A DNA stretch of 64,000 nucleotides from Sphingobium soli (GCF_020782245.1 NZ_JAJGNP010000006.1:1-64000); one strand, 5' to 3'. Shown: positions 19,399 to 28,961, counted from the stretch's first letter. A program made the numbers and translations. Notes: generated from the sequence alone by a model not told the origin.

Positions 19399-20016
19399 TC
19401 AGGCCACACCGTGGCCGGGGAAAGGGTTTGCAGCGAATAGCTGCGCGAGGTGGGCTGCATTGCCGGCCACCATCTGCGCGGTTTTGGCGACAGGCTCGGG
19501 GGTCTTGTCGAGATCCTGGAAATCTTTCGATCCCATGGCTTCTCCCACCCAATAACAGGCGCCCACGGCTGGAATCGTCCAGCCCACGTCATTGAGTGCC
19601 TGAAAAATCTGCGCCGAGGCGAAATGGGCACCATCTTCATTCCCCACAATCGCTGCGACAGCGACCTTGGAATAGCTGGGCATCCGCCCCTGATCATCGG
19701 TTTCCGACAGAAACGCGTCCATTCTTTCCATCGCCCGCTTGGCGACACTGCTCGCCTGGCCCATCCAGATGGGCGTGCCGAAAATAAGGATGTCGGCTGC
19801 CAACATTCTTTCCCGGATCGCCGGCCATTCATCGCCATTGCCTTCATCCGATGTCACGCCGGGCGGAACATTGTGCGCTGCCAGGCGGATCGTATCCGCG
19901 ACCTCGACGCCCAGAGCGCTGAATTCGCGCGCCAGGACGGCAATCATGGCATCCGTGGAGCTTGGCGTCGAATCATCCCGCTTGAGCGTGCAGTTGAGGG
20001 GCTGGGCTTTAAGCAT
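19399..20016 (-). CDS. Flavodoxin/NADPH-dependent FMN reductase family protein
   Basis: A 205-residue soluble protein with the flavodoxin-like fold. The N-terminal strand/phosphate-loop region is LNCTLKRDDSTPSSTDAMI, followed by the typical ADILIFGTPIWMGQASSVAKRAMERMD, where IFGTPIWMGQ is the flavin-contact loop. A third flavin loop may be WTIPAVGACYWVGEAMG. It probably reduces quinones or other acceptors with an FMN cofactor; the substrate is not evident. ATG 20016 has AGGAG 7 nt upstream, and longer starts lack a ribosome site. It is divergent from zwf across about 190 bp. The 19188-19398 gap downstream holds nothing I can support. Confidence 0.87.
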   Translation of the reverse strand: MLKAQPLNCTLKRDDSTPSSTDAMIAVLAREFSALGVEVADTIRLAAHNVPPGVTSDEGNGDEWPAIRERMLAADILIFGTPIWMGQASSVAKRAMERMDAFLSETDDQGRMPSYSKVAVAAIVGNEDGAHFASAQIFQALNDVGWTIPAVGACYWVGEAMGSKDFQDLDKTPEPVAKTAQMVAGNAAHLAQLFAANPFPGHGVA

Positions 20017-20129
20017 CTCATTCTCCTGTCTTCTGGCTCCAAGCGCAGCGCGACCGGCTAAGTTCCGGGGCAACCAAAGCCCGCCGCCAGGCGTAATGTT
20101 GCGACGGACGCCTTCGGGCGATACCCTGC

Positions 20130-20157
20130 TTGCGTAACGATCCGCGCCCGGTATAAA
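20130..20157 (+). promoter_or_regulatory. Promoter of the zwf-edd-glk-eda operon
   Basis: TTGCGT (20130-20135) and TATAAA (20152-20157) are spaced 16 bp. The leader to the zwf start would be about 43 nt. I see no obvious HexR-like or other operator. Confidence 0.5.
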
Positions 20158-20206
20158 GGCGCCATCGTGCAGACATGACAAACACCAACCGGAGAAGGAT
20201 CATCCT

Positions 20207-21670
20207 TTGACCGAACCGTCTGCCACGTTCCTGCTATTCGGTGCCACCGGCGACCTCGCCCGGCGCATGATTTTTCCATCGCTCTACAATCTTCTGGCCG
20301 ATGGGCTGTTGCCCGATGATTTCATGATCGTGGCCTCGGGCCGATCGGAAATGTCGGATGACGCATTTCAAAAGGATGTCTGCGCGGCATTGCGGCAGTT
20401 CCTGCCCAATGATCGTTATGACGACGATGTCGCCGCCCGTTTACGTGAAATGATCTGCTACCAGCCGGTGGATGCGGCGAAGCCTGAGCAATTCGCGGCG
20501 CTGGCGCAGAGGATCGACGGCAGGCTGGAGCGCGGCCTGTCAATCTATCTTTCGACGCCCCCAGCGCTTTTTGCGCCCACGGCGCAAGGCCTGGCCGACG
20601 CCGGCCTGATCGCCGCCAATACGCGAATCGCCATGGAAAAGCCCATCGGCAAGGATCTGGCATCCTCCAAACAGGTGAATGACGGCATCGGCGCCCTGTT
20701 CGCCGAGGAGCAGATTTTTCGCGTCGATCATTATCTGGGCAAGGAAACGGTGCAGAACTTGCTGGCGCTGCGCTTTGGGAATGTCATGTTCGAGCCGCTC
20801 TGGAATACCGGGGCGATAGATCATGTTCAGATCACCGTTGGGGAAACCGTCGGCCTGGAGGGTCGCGTCTCCTATTATGACGGGGTCGGCGCACTGCGCG
20901 ACATGGTGCAGAACCATATCCTCCAGATCCTGTCGATCATCACGATGGAGCCGCCGGCGCGCATGGATCCGACGGCAGTGCGCGATGAAAAGGTAAAGGC
21001 GCTGCGGTCGCTGCGTCCGATGACGGCGGAAACGGTCAAGACCCATAGCGTGCGCGGCCAATATACGCCGGGTGCCGTGCAGGGGGAAATTGTCACTGGC
21101 TATGCCGACGAACTGGGTCAGCCGTCCGACACGGAAACCTTCGTCGCGCTCAAGGCCTACATCGACAATTGGCGCTGGCAGGGCGTGCCCTTCTACCTGC
21201 GCACGGGAAAGCGGATGCCCGCGCGCCAGTCGGAAATTTTGATCCAGTTCAAGCCAGTGCGTCATTCCATCTTCTGGCGCGCCGGGCACGGCACGGGCCT
21301 TGAGCCCAACACGCTGATCATCCGGTTGCAGCCCGAAGAATATATCCGCCTGCTGATCATGAGCAAAAGGCCGGGGCTGGAGCGGCAGGTCCATCTGGAG
21401 GAAGTGACGCTCGACGTGTCCCTCACCGCGGCCTTCGCCGGGCAGCGACGTCGCATCGCCTATGAACGGCTGATCCTGGACCTGCTGGCAGGCGACCAGA
21501 CGCTGTTCGTCCGCCGCGACGAGGTGGAAGCGCAATGGACCTGGATCGACAGCATCATCGATGGCTGGAAAGAGGCGAATATGAAGGTCGCCCCCTATAG
21601 TTCGGGGAACTGGGGTCCGTCCTCGGCCATTGCCCTGATCGAACGCGACGGAGCAAGCTGGCATGACTGA
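20207..21670 (+). CDS. zwf: Glucose-6-phosphate 1-dehydrogenase
   Basis: Oxidises glucose-6-phosphate to 6-phosphogluconolactone with NAD(P)+, the entry step of the Entner-Doudoroff and oxidative pentose phosphate routes. The Rossmann loop [13 protein letters not shown] is at the N-terminus and the substrate-binding signature [13 protein letters not shown] in the middle, followed by [11 protein letters not shown] and [10 protein letters not shown]. 487 residues is standard. The start is TTG at 20207, with GGAGAAGGA upstream at suitable distance and no alternative ATG nearby. It overlaps edd by 8 nt, opening a four-gene Entner-Doudoroff operon. Confidence 0.97.
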   Translation: MTEPSATFLLFGATGDLARRMIFPSLYNLLADGLLPDDFMIVASGRSEMSDDAFQKDVCAALRQFLPNDRYDDDVAARLREMICYQPVDAAKPEQFAALAQRIDGRLERGLSIYLSTPPALFAPTAQGLADAGLIAANTRIAMEKPIGKDLASSKQVNDGIGALFAEEQIFRVDHYLGKETVQNLLALRFGNVMFEPLWNTGAIDHVQITVGETVGLEGRVSYYDGVGALRDMVQNHILQILSIITMEPPARMDPTAVRDEKVKALRSLRPMTAETVKTHSVRGQYTPGAVQGEIVTGYADELGQPSDTETFVALKAYIDNWRWQGVPFYLRTGKRMPARQSEILIQFKPVRHSIFWRAGHGTGLEPNTLIIRLQPEEYIRLLIMSKRPGLERQVHLEEVTLDVSLTAAFAGQRRRIAYERLILDLLAGDQTLFVRRDEVEAQWTWIDSIIDGWKEANMKVAPYSSGNWGPSSAIALIERDGASWHD

Positions 21671-23489
21671 TCTTCACCCCACAATCGCCAAGGTGACGGA
21701 GCGCATCGTCAAACGCAGCGCACAAAGCCGTCGCAAATATCTCGACCTCATCGAACGGGGCCGCGACGCCGGCACCAATCGCGACCAGCTGTCCTGCGGC
21801 AATCTGGCCCATGGTTTTGCCGCCAGTGGCGAGGACAAGCCCGTGATCCGCACCGGCAGCGCCATGAATATCGGCATCGTCACCGCCTATAATGACATGT
21901 TGTCGGCGCATCAGCCCTATGGCCGCTACCCCGAGCAGATCAAGATCGCCGCCCGCGAGGTAGGAGCGACGGCGCAGGTGGCCGGTGGCGTGCCCGCCAT
22001 GTGCGATGGCGTGACCCAAGGCCAGGCAGGCATGGACCTTTCCCTGTTCAGCCGTGACACGATCGCGCTCGGCACCGCTGTTGCCCTGTCCCATGCAATG
22101 TTCGAGGGCGCGCTGCTGCTTGGCATCTGCGACAAGATCGTGCCGGGCTTGTTGATCGGCGCCTTGCGCTTCGGTCATCTGCCGACCATCCTGATCCCAG
22201 CCGGGCCGATGCCATCGGGCCTCGCCAACAAGGAAAAGGTCCGGATCCGCCAGCTTTATGCGGAAGGGAAAGTTGGGCGCGACGAACTGCTCGAGTCGGA
22301 AAGCGCCTCTTACCACGGCGCAGGCACCTGTACCTTCTACGGCACCGCCAACAGCAATCAGATGATGATGGAGATGATGGGCCTGCACATGCCCGCAGCG
22401 TCCTTCGTCAATCCGGGCACTAAGTTGCGCGCCGAACTCACCCGCGCGGCAACGCACCGGATCGCGCAGATTGGGTGGGATGGTGATGATTACCGCCCGC
22501 TTGGGCACTGCATTGATGAAAAGGCGATCGTCAACGCGATCATTGGCCTGATGGCCACAGGCGGATCGACGAACCATGCGATTCATCTGCCCGCGATTGC
22601 CCGATCGGCTGGCATTCACATCGACTGGACCGACTTTGCCGACATTTCCAATGCAGTGCCGCTGCTGGCCCGCGTCTATCCCAACGGATCGGGCGACGTG
22701 AACCATTTTCATGCAGCCGGTGGCATCAGCTTTGTCATCCGGGAATTGCTGGATGCCGGGTTGCTTCATCGGGATATCATGACCGTCGCGCGCCAGGATA
22801 TGACCGACTATGGCAAGGAACCAGCGCTGGAGAATGAAGCGCTGACGTGGAAGGACGTACCTTCGTCCCGCGATGAGGCCATGCTGCGACCGGTGTCCAA
22901 TCCGTTCCAGGCCGATGGCGGCATGAGGCTTTTGCAGGGCAATCTTGGCCGGTGCGTCATGAAGACGAGCGCGGTCGATCGCGAACGCTGGACGATCGAG
23001 GCTCCGGCCGCCATTTTCCATGATCAGGATGACGTGCTGCGCGCGTTCAAGGCAGGCGAGCTTGAGCGCGACGTCGTGGTCGTCGTCCGCTTCCAGGGGC
23101 CGCGTGCCAATGGCATGCCCGAATTGCACAAACTGACCCCGGCGCTCGGCGTATTGCAGGATCGCGGCTTCAAGGTCGCGCTATTAACCGACGGCCGCAT
23201 GTCCGGTGCGTCCGGCAAGGTGCCCGCCGCCATTCACCTGTCGCCAGAGGCGCTTGGCGGTGGGCCCATCGGCAAGCTCCGCGATGGAGATATGGTCCGG
23301 GTCTGCGCGCAAAGCGGCTCGGTCGAGGCGTTGGTTGACCAGGCCGAATGGGACCGCAGGGACCATCCCGAAGCCCCGCCCCCGCCCTATGATACGGGTC
23401 GCGAACTGTTCGCGCTGTTCCGTCATCATAGCGACCTTGCCGAACAGGGCGCGTCGCCAATCCTGGCGGCGATGGACAGCGAAGTTTGA
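21663..23489 (+). CDS. edd: Phosphogluconate dehydratase
   Basis: Fe-S dehydratase of the IlvD/Edd family, converting 6-phosphogluconate to KDPG in the Entner-Doudoroff pathway. Recognisable stretches are [32 protein letters not shown] (cluster Cys), [18 protein letters not shown] (cluster Cys) and [18 protein letters not shown]. The 608-residue length is typical. Its start overlaps the end of zwf by 8 nt, so no 6-phosphogluconolactonase gene lies between the two as it does in several relatives. Confidence 0.97.
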   Translation: MTDLHPTIAKVTERIVKRSAQSRRKYLDLIERGRDAGTNRDQLSCGNLAHGFAASGEDKPVIRTGSAMNIGIVTAYNDMLSAHQPYGRYPEQIKIAAREVGATAQVAGGVPAMCDGVTQGQAGMDLSLFSRDTIALGTAVALSHAMFEGALLLGICDKIVPGLLIGALRFGHLPTILIPAGPMPSGLANKEKVRIRQLYAEGKVGRDELLESESASYHGAGTCTFYGTANSNQMMMEMMGLHMPAASFVNPGTKLRAELTRAATHRIAQIGWDGDDYRPLGHCIDEKAIVNAIIGLMATGGSTNHAIHLPAIARSAGIHIDWTDFADISNAVPLLARVYPNGSGDVNHFHAAGGISFVIRELLDAGLLHRDIMTVARQDMTDYGKEPALENEALTWKDVPSSRDEAMLRPVSNPFQADGGMRLLQGNLGRCVMKTSAVDRERWTIEAPAAIFHDQDDVLRAFKAGELERDVVVVVRFQGPRANGMPELHKLTPALGVLQDRGFKVALLTDGRMSGASGKVPAAIHLSPEALGGGPIGKLRDGDMVRVCAQSGSVEALVDQAEWDRRDHPEAPPPPYDTGRELFALFRHHSDLAEQGASPILAAMDSEV

Positions 23490-23496
23490 TTTGATC

Positions 23497-23573
23497 CCGT
23501 TCGCGCCGAACCTGTCGACGCCCTTCTCCCTTTGAAGAGAAGTGCGGCCTTTCGACGGGACCCGGGCGAACGG
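23497..23573. repeat. Palindromic repeat between edd and glk
   Basis: Imperfect inverted repeat with perfect ends ccgttcg (23497-23503) and cgaacgg (23567-23573) and internally matching gtcga and ttctc/gagaa blocks. It is the same general type as the element at 6089-6190. It ends directly before the glk Shine-Dalgarno (GGAGGGAGAG) and occupies nearly the whole edd-glk gap, so the hairpin could affect glk translation or mRNA stability. Confidence 0.75.
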
Positions 23574-23585
23574 AGGGAGAGTGAC

Positions 23586-24560
23586 ATGACCGACATCATC
23601 GCCGCCGATATCGGCGGCACCAATGCCCGCTTCGCCCGCGCCGCTCTTGATGAAAAGGGTGTGCCAACGCTCGGCACCGTACGCAAATATAAGGTGGAGG
23701 ATTATCCCAGCCTCACCGCTTGCTGGGCGGCCTTCGCCGCTGATGAGAAAAAGGATGGCGCTGGGGAGCTGCCCGACGCGGCCTCCATCGCTTTTGCGAC
23801 CGCAATCGGGCGGGACGTCATCAAGCTGACCAACAGCAACTGGATGATCCGGGCCGATACGCTGGCTGCTGACATCGGTGTGCGCACGGTTCGGCTGGTC
23901 AATGATTTCGAGGCGGTGGCCTTTGCGGTGTCGCGGCTGCCCCAGGAAAATCTTCCGCTGCTGTTCGGAGAGGACAAACCTTTCCCCTTTGATGGCGGCG
24001 TGACCGTCATGGGGCCGGGCACAGGTCTGGGCGTGGCCATGATCGCGTTCGACAACGGGCATCCGCATGTCGTTGCGACCGAGGGCGGGCACCTCGACTT
24101 CGCGCCGCTGGATCATATGGAAGAGCGCATCCTGTCCTACCTGCGGGACAAATTCCTGCGCGTGTCGACTGAGCGGATGGTATCGGGGCCAGGCCTCAAC
24201 AATATCTACAAGGCAATGGCGACAATCGGACATGAGCGCGTGGTGCTGATGGAAGATCCCGAATTGTGGCAGGCAGCGCTCGACGGGACGGACGACTTTG
24301 CCCGGCGGGCGCTGGAGCGTTTCTGCCTTTGCTATGGATCAGTCGCGGGCGATCTGGCCTTGGCGCATGGGCCGCACAGCGTCGTGCTGGCTGGCGGCCT
24401 CACCCAACGGATGCGCGATTTTCTGCCGCAGAGCGGTTTCCATACGCGGTTCAAGGCCAAGGGCCGGTTCGAGAGCCTGATGGCGACCGTGCCGATCCGC
24501 TGCGCCATTCATGACGAAATCGGGCTGTTCGGCGCTGCCGCGGCCTTCAGGGAGAAATGA
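23586..24560 (+). CDS. glk: Glucokinase
   Basis: ATP-dependent phosphorylation of glucose to glucose-6-phosphate, feeding zwf. This is the proteobacterial Glk type: N-terminal phosphate loop IIAADIGGTNARFAR, RLVNDFEAVA, the ATP-site loop VMGPGTGLGVAM, TEGGHLDFAP and VSGPGLNNIYKA. The 324-residue length fits. ATG 23586 has GGAGG about 8 nt upstream; an upstream in-frame start would run into the repeat. Third gene of the operon, 2 bp before eda. Confidence 0.97.
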   Translation: MTDIIAADIGGTNARFARAALDEKGVPTLGTVRKYKVEDYPSLTACWAAFAADEKKDGAGELPDAASIAFATAIGRDVIKLTNSNWMIRADTLAADIGVRTVRLVNDFEAVAFAVSRLPQENLPLLFGEDKPFPFDGGVTVMGPGTGLGVAMIAFDNGHPHVVATEGGHLDFAPLDHMEERILSYLRDKFLRVSTERMVSGPGLNNIYKAMATIGHERVVLMEDPELWQAALDGTDDFARRALERFCLCYGSVAGDLALAHGPHSVVLAGGLTQRMRDFLPQSGFHTRFKAKGRFESLMATVPIRCAIHDEIGLFGAAAAFREK

Positions 24561-24562
24561 GA

Positions 24563-25183
24563 ATGAGCAAGCTGACGGTCGAACAGGTGATGGAGCTTGC
24601 CCCGGTCATTCCTGTGCTGGTGGTCGAGCGCGTAGAGGATGCGTTGCCGATCGCGCAGGCGCTGGTGAAGGGCGGCCTTCCAGCCCTGGAAGTCACTCTG
24701 CGCACACCCGCAGCGCTAGACGTGATCCGCGAAATGTCACAGGTCGAAGGCGCGGTCGTGGGCGCTGGCACCGTGCTCAACGCAGCGCAACTCGACGCTG
24801 CGATGGAAGCGGGCGCGCGCTTCATCGTCAGCCCCGGCCTGACCGAACCGCTGGGCAAAGCGGCCATCGCCGCGGACGTGCCGTTCCTGCCGGGAACCGC
24901 CACGGCGGGGGACGTCATGCGCGGCATGGACATGGGCCTGTCCCGCTTCAAATTCTTTCCGGCCGAAACGTCGGGCGGACTGCCTGCGCTCAAGGCCCTG
25001 GCCGCACCGCTCCACGCCGCCCGTTTTTGCCCGACCGGCGGCATCACGGCGCAAAGCGCGCCGGAATGGCTGGCACAGCCCTTCATCACATGCGTCGGCG
25101 GCAGCTGGGTCGTGCCCAAGGGACCGGTCGATCCGCAAAAGATTGAGGCGCTGGCGAGAGAGGCAGCGGCGTTGCCGCGCTGA
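24563..25183 (+). CDS. eda: KDPG aldolase (2-dehydro-3-deoxy-phosphogluconate aldolase)
   Basis: Cleaves KDPG to pyruvate and glyceraldehyde-3-phosphate, the last Entner-Doudoroff step. A TIM-barrel class I aldolase with PVIPVLVVERVEDA, EVTLRTPAAL (catalytic Glu), VGAGTVLN and the Schiff-base Lys in SRFKFFPAE. ATG 24563 is 8 nt after GGAG, while ATG 24557 would be only 2 nt away. 206 residues. Last recognisable enzyme of the operon; the next small lipoprotein gene follows 31 bp later and may be co-transcribed. Confidence 0.96.
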   Translation: MSKLTVEQVMELAPVIPVLVVERVEDALPIAQALVKGGLPALEVTLRTPAALDVIREMSQVEGAVVGAGTVLNAAQLDAAMEAGARFIVSPGLTEPLGKAAIAADVPFLPGTATAGDVMRGMDMGLSRFKFFPAETSGGLPALKALAAPLHAARFCPTGGITAQSAPEWLAQPFITCVGGSWVVPKGPVDPQKIEALAREAAALPR

Positions 25184-25214
25184 GGCGGTTGCCACGGCGC
25201 GCGGCCCGTCTTAA

Positions 25215-25736
25215 ATGCGAGGGATGACACCCCGACGCCTGCTCGCCGCCCTTGCCCTGATGCTGTCGGGTTGCGCCAGCGCGCCGCAAAATTATCCCTC
25301 GCTTGCCAAAAGGCCGATCGAAAGCGCGCCGGTGGCCGACCTTGCGCCGCCCCCGGCGCCGCAGCCCGCCGACGCGGCTTTATCCGCGCAAATCGCCCGC
25401 TACGCCGAACAAGCCGACAAAGGAGCATCCGCGTTCGATGCGGCCTATGCCACGGCTGACCGACTGGTCGGCGCCGCACGTACTGCCGGCGTGTCGAGCG
25501 ATGCCTGGGTCAGCGCCCAGGTCGCAATCAGCGCATTGGAATCCGCCCGAAACGACAGCGTATCCGCGCTTGCAAGCCTCGACACGCTCTATGTCCAGCG
25601 CAGCAATGATGTGGCCGACGGACAAGCCGCAGGCGGCGTGCAAGATATTGACGCTGCCCGCAGCGCTGCGCTGGCGTTGGTCGATCAGCAGAATGACCGG
25701 ATCGACGCGCTGAAGGCCCGTCTCCCTCAGCCCTGA
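25215..25736 (+). CDS. Putative lipoprotein of unknown function
   Basis: About 173 residues. Lipoprotein signal LLAALALMLSGCAS with Cys at about residue 19, then a Pro/Ala-rich linker (APPPAPQPADAAL) and an Ala-rich, largely helical body of about 120 residues (DKGASAFDAAYATADRLVGAARTAG, VDQQNDRIDALKARL). No enzymatic motif seen. The start could be ATG 25215 or 25224, and neither has a clear ribosome site. It converges with the gamma carbonic anhydrase gene. Confidence 0.75.
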   Translation: MRGMTPRRLLAALALMLSGCASAPQNYPSLAKRPIESAPVADLAPPPAPQPADAALSAQIARYAEQADKGASAFDAAYATADRLVGAARTAGVSSDAWVSAQVAISALESARNDSVSALASLDTLYVQRSNDVADGQAAGGVQDIDAARSAALALVDQQNDRIDALKARLPQP

Positions 25737-25740
25737 CCCG

Positions 25741-26319
25741 TCACCCATAGTTCGCCTTGACAGAGCCTTTGTGGGCTTTGCCATTATGGACATAATGATC
25801 GACGCCTTCGCGCATGTCGATCAGTGCTTCATCACTGAGATCACGCATATATTTGGCCGGACGACCCGCCCATAATTGCCGGTGTGCCACCGTCTTGCCC
25901 GATGTCAGCATGGCGCCCGCCGCCAGCATGGCGTCGCTTTCCACTGTGCAGCCGCTCATGACGATCGCGCCCAGCCCGACAAAGGCGCGGTCCTCCAGCA
26001 CGCAACCATGCACCATCGCCATATGGCCGATCAGCACATCGTCACCGATAATCGTGGGCCATCCATCAAGCGGTCGGCCGTCAGCGCGGTCACCGGGACT
26101 GTCGCAGTGAACGACCGTTCCATCCTGGATGTTGGTCCGTGCGCCGATCCGGATGCGGTTCACGTCGGCGCGCAGGACGCAATTATACCAGATGCTGGCA
26201 TCCTCGCCGATTTCTACGTCTCCGATGATCCGGCAGCCGGGCGCGATGAAGGCGCTTGGATGAATGACAGGCGTCCTGCCGTTGAAAGGAATGATGCTCG
26301 TTTCAGGATGGGCCGTCAT
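25741..26319 (-). CDS. Gamma-carbonic anhydrase-like hexapeptide protein
   Basis: A 192-residue left-handed beta-helix protein (PaaY/YrdA/CaiE type) with hexapeptide repeats. The metal-ligand region is present: QDGTVVHCDSPGD, then DDVLIGHMAMVHGCVL with spaced His residues, and the arginine/glutamine contacts RADVNRIRIG. Many such proteins bind zinc or iron without proven anhydrase activity. ATG 26319 overlaps the stop of the upstream GNAT gene by 4 nt, so it is the last of a hemB-GNAT-gamma-CA operon. Confidence 0.9.
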   Translation of the reverse strand: MTAHPETSIIPFNGRTPVIHPSAFIAPGCRIIGDVEIGEDASIWYNCVLRADVNRIRIGARTNIQDGTVVHCDSPGDRADGRPLDGWPTIIGDDVLIGHMAMVHGCVLEDRAFVGLGAIVMSGCTVESDAMLAAGAMLTSGKTVAHRQLWAGRPAKYMRDLSDEALIDMREGVDHYVHNGKAHKGSVKANYG

Positions 26320-26867
26320 GCCGGATGCTCCAATGTGTAAGTAATATGCCGGCGCAGGGGATGCCCGGATGGCAGATCGGGATGATCGAAGTCCATATTC
26401 GGTTGCCGCTGCATTCCTAGCGCCGTCATCAGACCCCGGGACGCGCTGTTGCCGGGAACCGTATAGGCGATCAGCCGGCCGTCGAGCGGACGATGCTTGC
26501 GGCACCATTGCACAGTTGCGGCTGCGGCTTCCTTGGCATAGCCCTTGCCCCAATGCGACGAGGCCAGCCGCCACCCCAGTTCCAGAGCGCCATGGATGGG
26601 CGTTCCGACATGCCGCCCGCGCCGCGGCCCGCAAAATCCGATGATCGCCCCTTCGGCCTTGTCTTCCATGATCCAGAAACAGTGGCCGTGCTCAGCCTGG
26701 CTCTGCTGCATAGCCGCGCAAAGACGGTCATAATATTCAGCCGGCTGCCGGCCGCCGAGCCAGCGCGTGACCTCATCCGTATCCAGCGATCGCCTGAAAG
26801 GTTCAGCGTCACCCGACCGCCATGCGCGCAACCATAGCCTGTCCGTTTCCAGACAAAATTCAGCCAT
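26316..26867 (-). CDS. GNAT N-acetyltransferase (RimJ/RimL-like)
   Basis: A 183-residue acetyltransferase with the RimJ/L type start ETDRLWLRAWRSGDAEPF, an acceptor-strand region (WIMEDKAEGAIIGFCG), the helix region WGKGYAKEAAAATVQWCRK that carries the acetyl-CoA loop (GKGYA), and the final NSASRGLMTALGMQRQ. The substrate cannot be read from sequence. It overlaps hemB by 8 nt and the gamma-CA gene by 4 nt. Confidence 0.9.
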   Translation of the reverse strand: MAEFCLETDRLWLRAWRSGDAEPFRRSLDTDEVTRWLGGRQPAEYYDRLCAAMQQSQAEHGHCFWIMEDKAEGAIIGFCGPRRGRHVGTPIHGALELGWRLASSHWGKGYAKEAAAATVQWCRKHRPLDGRLIAYTVPGNSASRGLMTALGMQRQPNMDFDHPDLPSGHPLRRHITYTLEHPA

Positions 26868-27855
26868 GCAGCAACCGCGCGGCGTGGAGCGCGTGGTAGG
26901 TCAGCACGCCCGAACAGCCCGCCCGCTTGAACGCCATCAGCGTTTCGAGGATCAGCGCGTCGCGGTTCCCCGCGCCTGCCGCGGCGGCATGTTCGATCAT
27001 CGCATATTCGCCCGACACCTGATAGGCGAAGACCGGGACGGCGAACCGGTCGCGCACGCGCGCGACGATGTCGAGATAGGGCAGGCCCGGCTTCACCATG
27101 ACGCTGTCCGCGCCTTCAGCCAGGTCGAGCGCCACTTCGCGCAGCGCTTCTTCGCCATTGGCGGGGTCCATCTGATAGTTTTTCTTGTCGCCTTTGAGCA
27201 GGCCGCGCGACCCTACCGCGTCGCGGAAAGGACCGTAAAAGGCGCTCGCATATTTGGCGGCATAGGCCATGATCTGGACATTGGCGTGGCCGGTTTCCTC
27301 CAGTGCCTCGCGGATCGCACCGACACGGCCGTCCATCATGTCGCTGGGCGCGATGATGTCCGCGCCCGCTGCCGCCTGGTTCAGCGACTGGCCGATCAGC
27401 ACGTCCACCGTCGCGTCATTGACGACATAGCCGGTGGGGTCGAGCAGGCCGTCCTGCCCATGGACGGTATAGGGATCGAGCGCGACGTCGGTCAGAACGC
27501 CGATATCGGGAACGGCATCCTTGATGGCGCGAATCGCGCGGCACATCAGATTGTCGGGATTGAGCGCTTCGGCGCCGTCGTCGCTGCGCCTGTCCGCCTG
27601 GGTATTGGGGAACAGCGCTAGGCACGGGATGCCGGCATCGTGGGCTTCGCGCGCGCGGGCCACGATGCCATCGACGGACCAGCGGGACACGCCGGGCAGC
27701 GCGCCGATCGGCTGTTCCGCCCCCTCTCCTTCAGTGACGAACAAGGGCCAGATGAAGTCGCTGGGAGACAGGCGGTTTTCCGCATGCATGGCGCGGCTCC
27801 ACGCCGATGCGCGAGTGCGGCGCAGGCGCAGCGCGGGATAGGGAGCATAGGTCAT
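26860..27855 (-). CDS. hemB: Delta-aminolevulinic acid dehydratase (porphobilinogen synthase)
   Basis: Condenses two 5-aminolevulinate molecules to porphobilinogen in tetrapyrrole synthesis. The Schiff-base Lys lies in DSVMVKPGLPYLD, with a second Lys near MAYAAKYASAFYGPF. The metal loop reads DVALDPYTVHGQDG, with Asp in place of the Zn-binding Cys, so this is the Mg2+/K+-dependent alphaproteobacterial type. 331 residues. ATG 27855 fits the family start MTYAPYPALRLRR; no clear Shine-Dalgarno precedes it, so it may be leaderless. First of three overlapping genes. Confidence 0.97.
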   Translation of the reverse strand: MTYAPYPALRLRRTRASAWSRAMHAENRLSPSDFIWPLFVTEGEGAEQPIGALPGVSRWSVDGIVARAREAHDAGIPCLALFPNTQADRRSDDGAEALNPDNLMCRAIRAIKDAVPDIGVLTDVALDPYTVHGQDGLLDPTGYVVNDATVDVLIGQSLNQAAAGADIIAPSDMMDGRVGAIREALEETGHANVQIMAYAAKYASAFYGPFRDAVGSRGLLKGDKKNYQMDPANGEEALREVALDLAEGADSVMVKPGLPYLDIVARVRDRFAVPVFAYQVSGEYAMIEHAAAAGAGNRDALILETLMAFKRAGCSGVLTYHALHAARLLHG

Positions 27856-27946
27856 GGATCGGGTGTAGGCGCGGCCGCAGGGTCGATCAAGCATGGCCGG
27901 GTCGCTTGCACTTGAAGCACGCGAGGGGGGCGCTATCGATAGGTCC

Positions 27947-28645
27947 ATGACCGCCAAATCCGCCTTTCCCAACCGCCGCCGATCCCGCTGGATCACGATC
28001 CCGCTGCGTGTCATCGCGGGTTTCGTTCTGCTGTCGCTGCTGCTGGTGACGCTGTACCGCTTCGTGCCGCCGCCGGTCACGATGACGATGCTGCTCGACC
28101 CCAAGGGCATCACGAAGGACTGGACCAGCCTGAAGGATATTGACCCCGACATGGCGCGCGCTGCAATCGCGGCCGAGGATGGCAAATTCTGTAGCCATCA
28201 CGGGTTCGATGTGGACGCCATCGCCAAGGCGGCGATGCACAATGCCAGTGGCGGGCGCATCCGGGGCGGATCGACGATCAGCCAGCAAACGGCGAAAAAC
28301 GTGTTCCTGTGGCAAGGGGGCGGGTTCGTCCGCAAGGGGCTGGAAGCCTGGTTCACGGTGTTGATCGAGGCGATCTGGGGCAAGCGGCGGATCATGGAAG
28401 TCTATTTGAACGTCGCGGAGACCGGCATCGGCACCTATGGGGTGCAGGCCGGCGCGATCCGCTATTTTCGCCATGGCGCGGACCGGCTGAGCCGGGCGGA
28501 GGCGGCGCGGATCGCCGCGGTCCTGCCGCTGCCCAAGAAACGCGCCGCGGTGGCGCCGAGCGGCTTTACGCGGCGCTATGGAAATACGATTGCGACGCGC
28601 ATCGGCGTGGTGCAGCGCGATGGGCTGGACCGCTGTGTGAAATAG
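27947..28645 (+). CDS. mtgA: Monofunctional biosynthetic peptidoglycan transglycosylase
   Basis: GT51 glycan polymerase that extends peptidoglycan strands from lipid II at the inner membrane. One N-terminal membrane anchor (about residues 17-40, VIAGFVLLSLLLVTLY). Catalytic motifs are in order: AAEDGKFCSHHGFD (general base Glu), RGGSTISQQTAKNVFL, GKRRIMEVYLNVAE and AARIAAVLPLPKK. The 232-residue length matches MtgA without a transpeptidase domain. ATG 27947 is preferred over 27893, whose extra residues lack homology. Confidence 0.95.
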   Translation: MTAKSAFPNRRRSRWITIPLRVIAGFVLLSLLLVTLYRFVPPPVTMTMLLDPKGITKDWTSLKDIDPDMARAAIAAEDGKFCSHHGFDVDAIAKAAMHNASGGRIRGGSTISQQTAKNVFLWQGGGFVRKGLEAWFTVLIEAIWGKRRIMEVYLNVAETGIGTYGVQAGAIRYFRHGADRLSRAEAARIAAVLPLPKKRAAVAPSGFTRRYGNTIATRIGVVQRDGLDRCVK

Positions 28646-28692
28646 CCGACCCGGACTGTCGAAGTTCACAGTGTCGTCGAGCTTTTTCGGCC

Positions 28693-28750
28693 CGAAGCGA
28701 CCAGTAAGCGACCACGAAGCGACCACAAGGCGACACCGAAGCGACAGGTG
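28693..28750. repeat. Short degenerate tandem repeat (about 11-bp unit)
   Basis: Five imperfect units containing (g)aagcgac or aaggcgac begin near 28694, 28704, 28715, 28726 and 28738, in the 316-bp gap between mtgA and the receptor gene. The rest of this gap shows no supported gene apart from the terminator at its right end. Confidence 0.6.
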
Positions 28751-28910
28751 AGCGGAAGGCGCGGCAGCGCTGTGCGCTGGCGGTCGATCGGGGACATGGG
28801 ACGTGGCGGCCTGTTCCATCCAGCAGGATAAACCGCGAAATTTCCAACATTTCCAGCGAAATAGGAAAGCAGGAGCGCAGCCCGCAATGGGCCATGTCGC
28901 GCCCCCAAAG

Positions 28911-28943
28911 AAAAAGGGCGGGGATCGCGCCCCGCCCTTTCCT
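28911..28943 (-). terminator. Terminator of the TonB-dependent receptor gene
   Basis: An 11-bp stem AAAGGGCGGGG/CCCCGCCCTTT (28913-28923, 28930-28940) has an A-rich flank on the left that becomes a U run for minus-strand transcripts. It lies about 20 bp after the receptor stop. Confidence 0.85.
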
Positions 28944-28961
28944 TTTACCTGCGTCGGTCGA

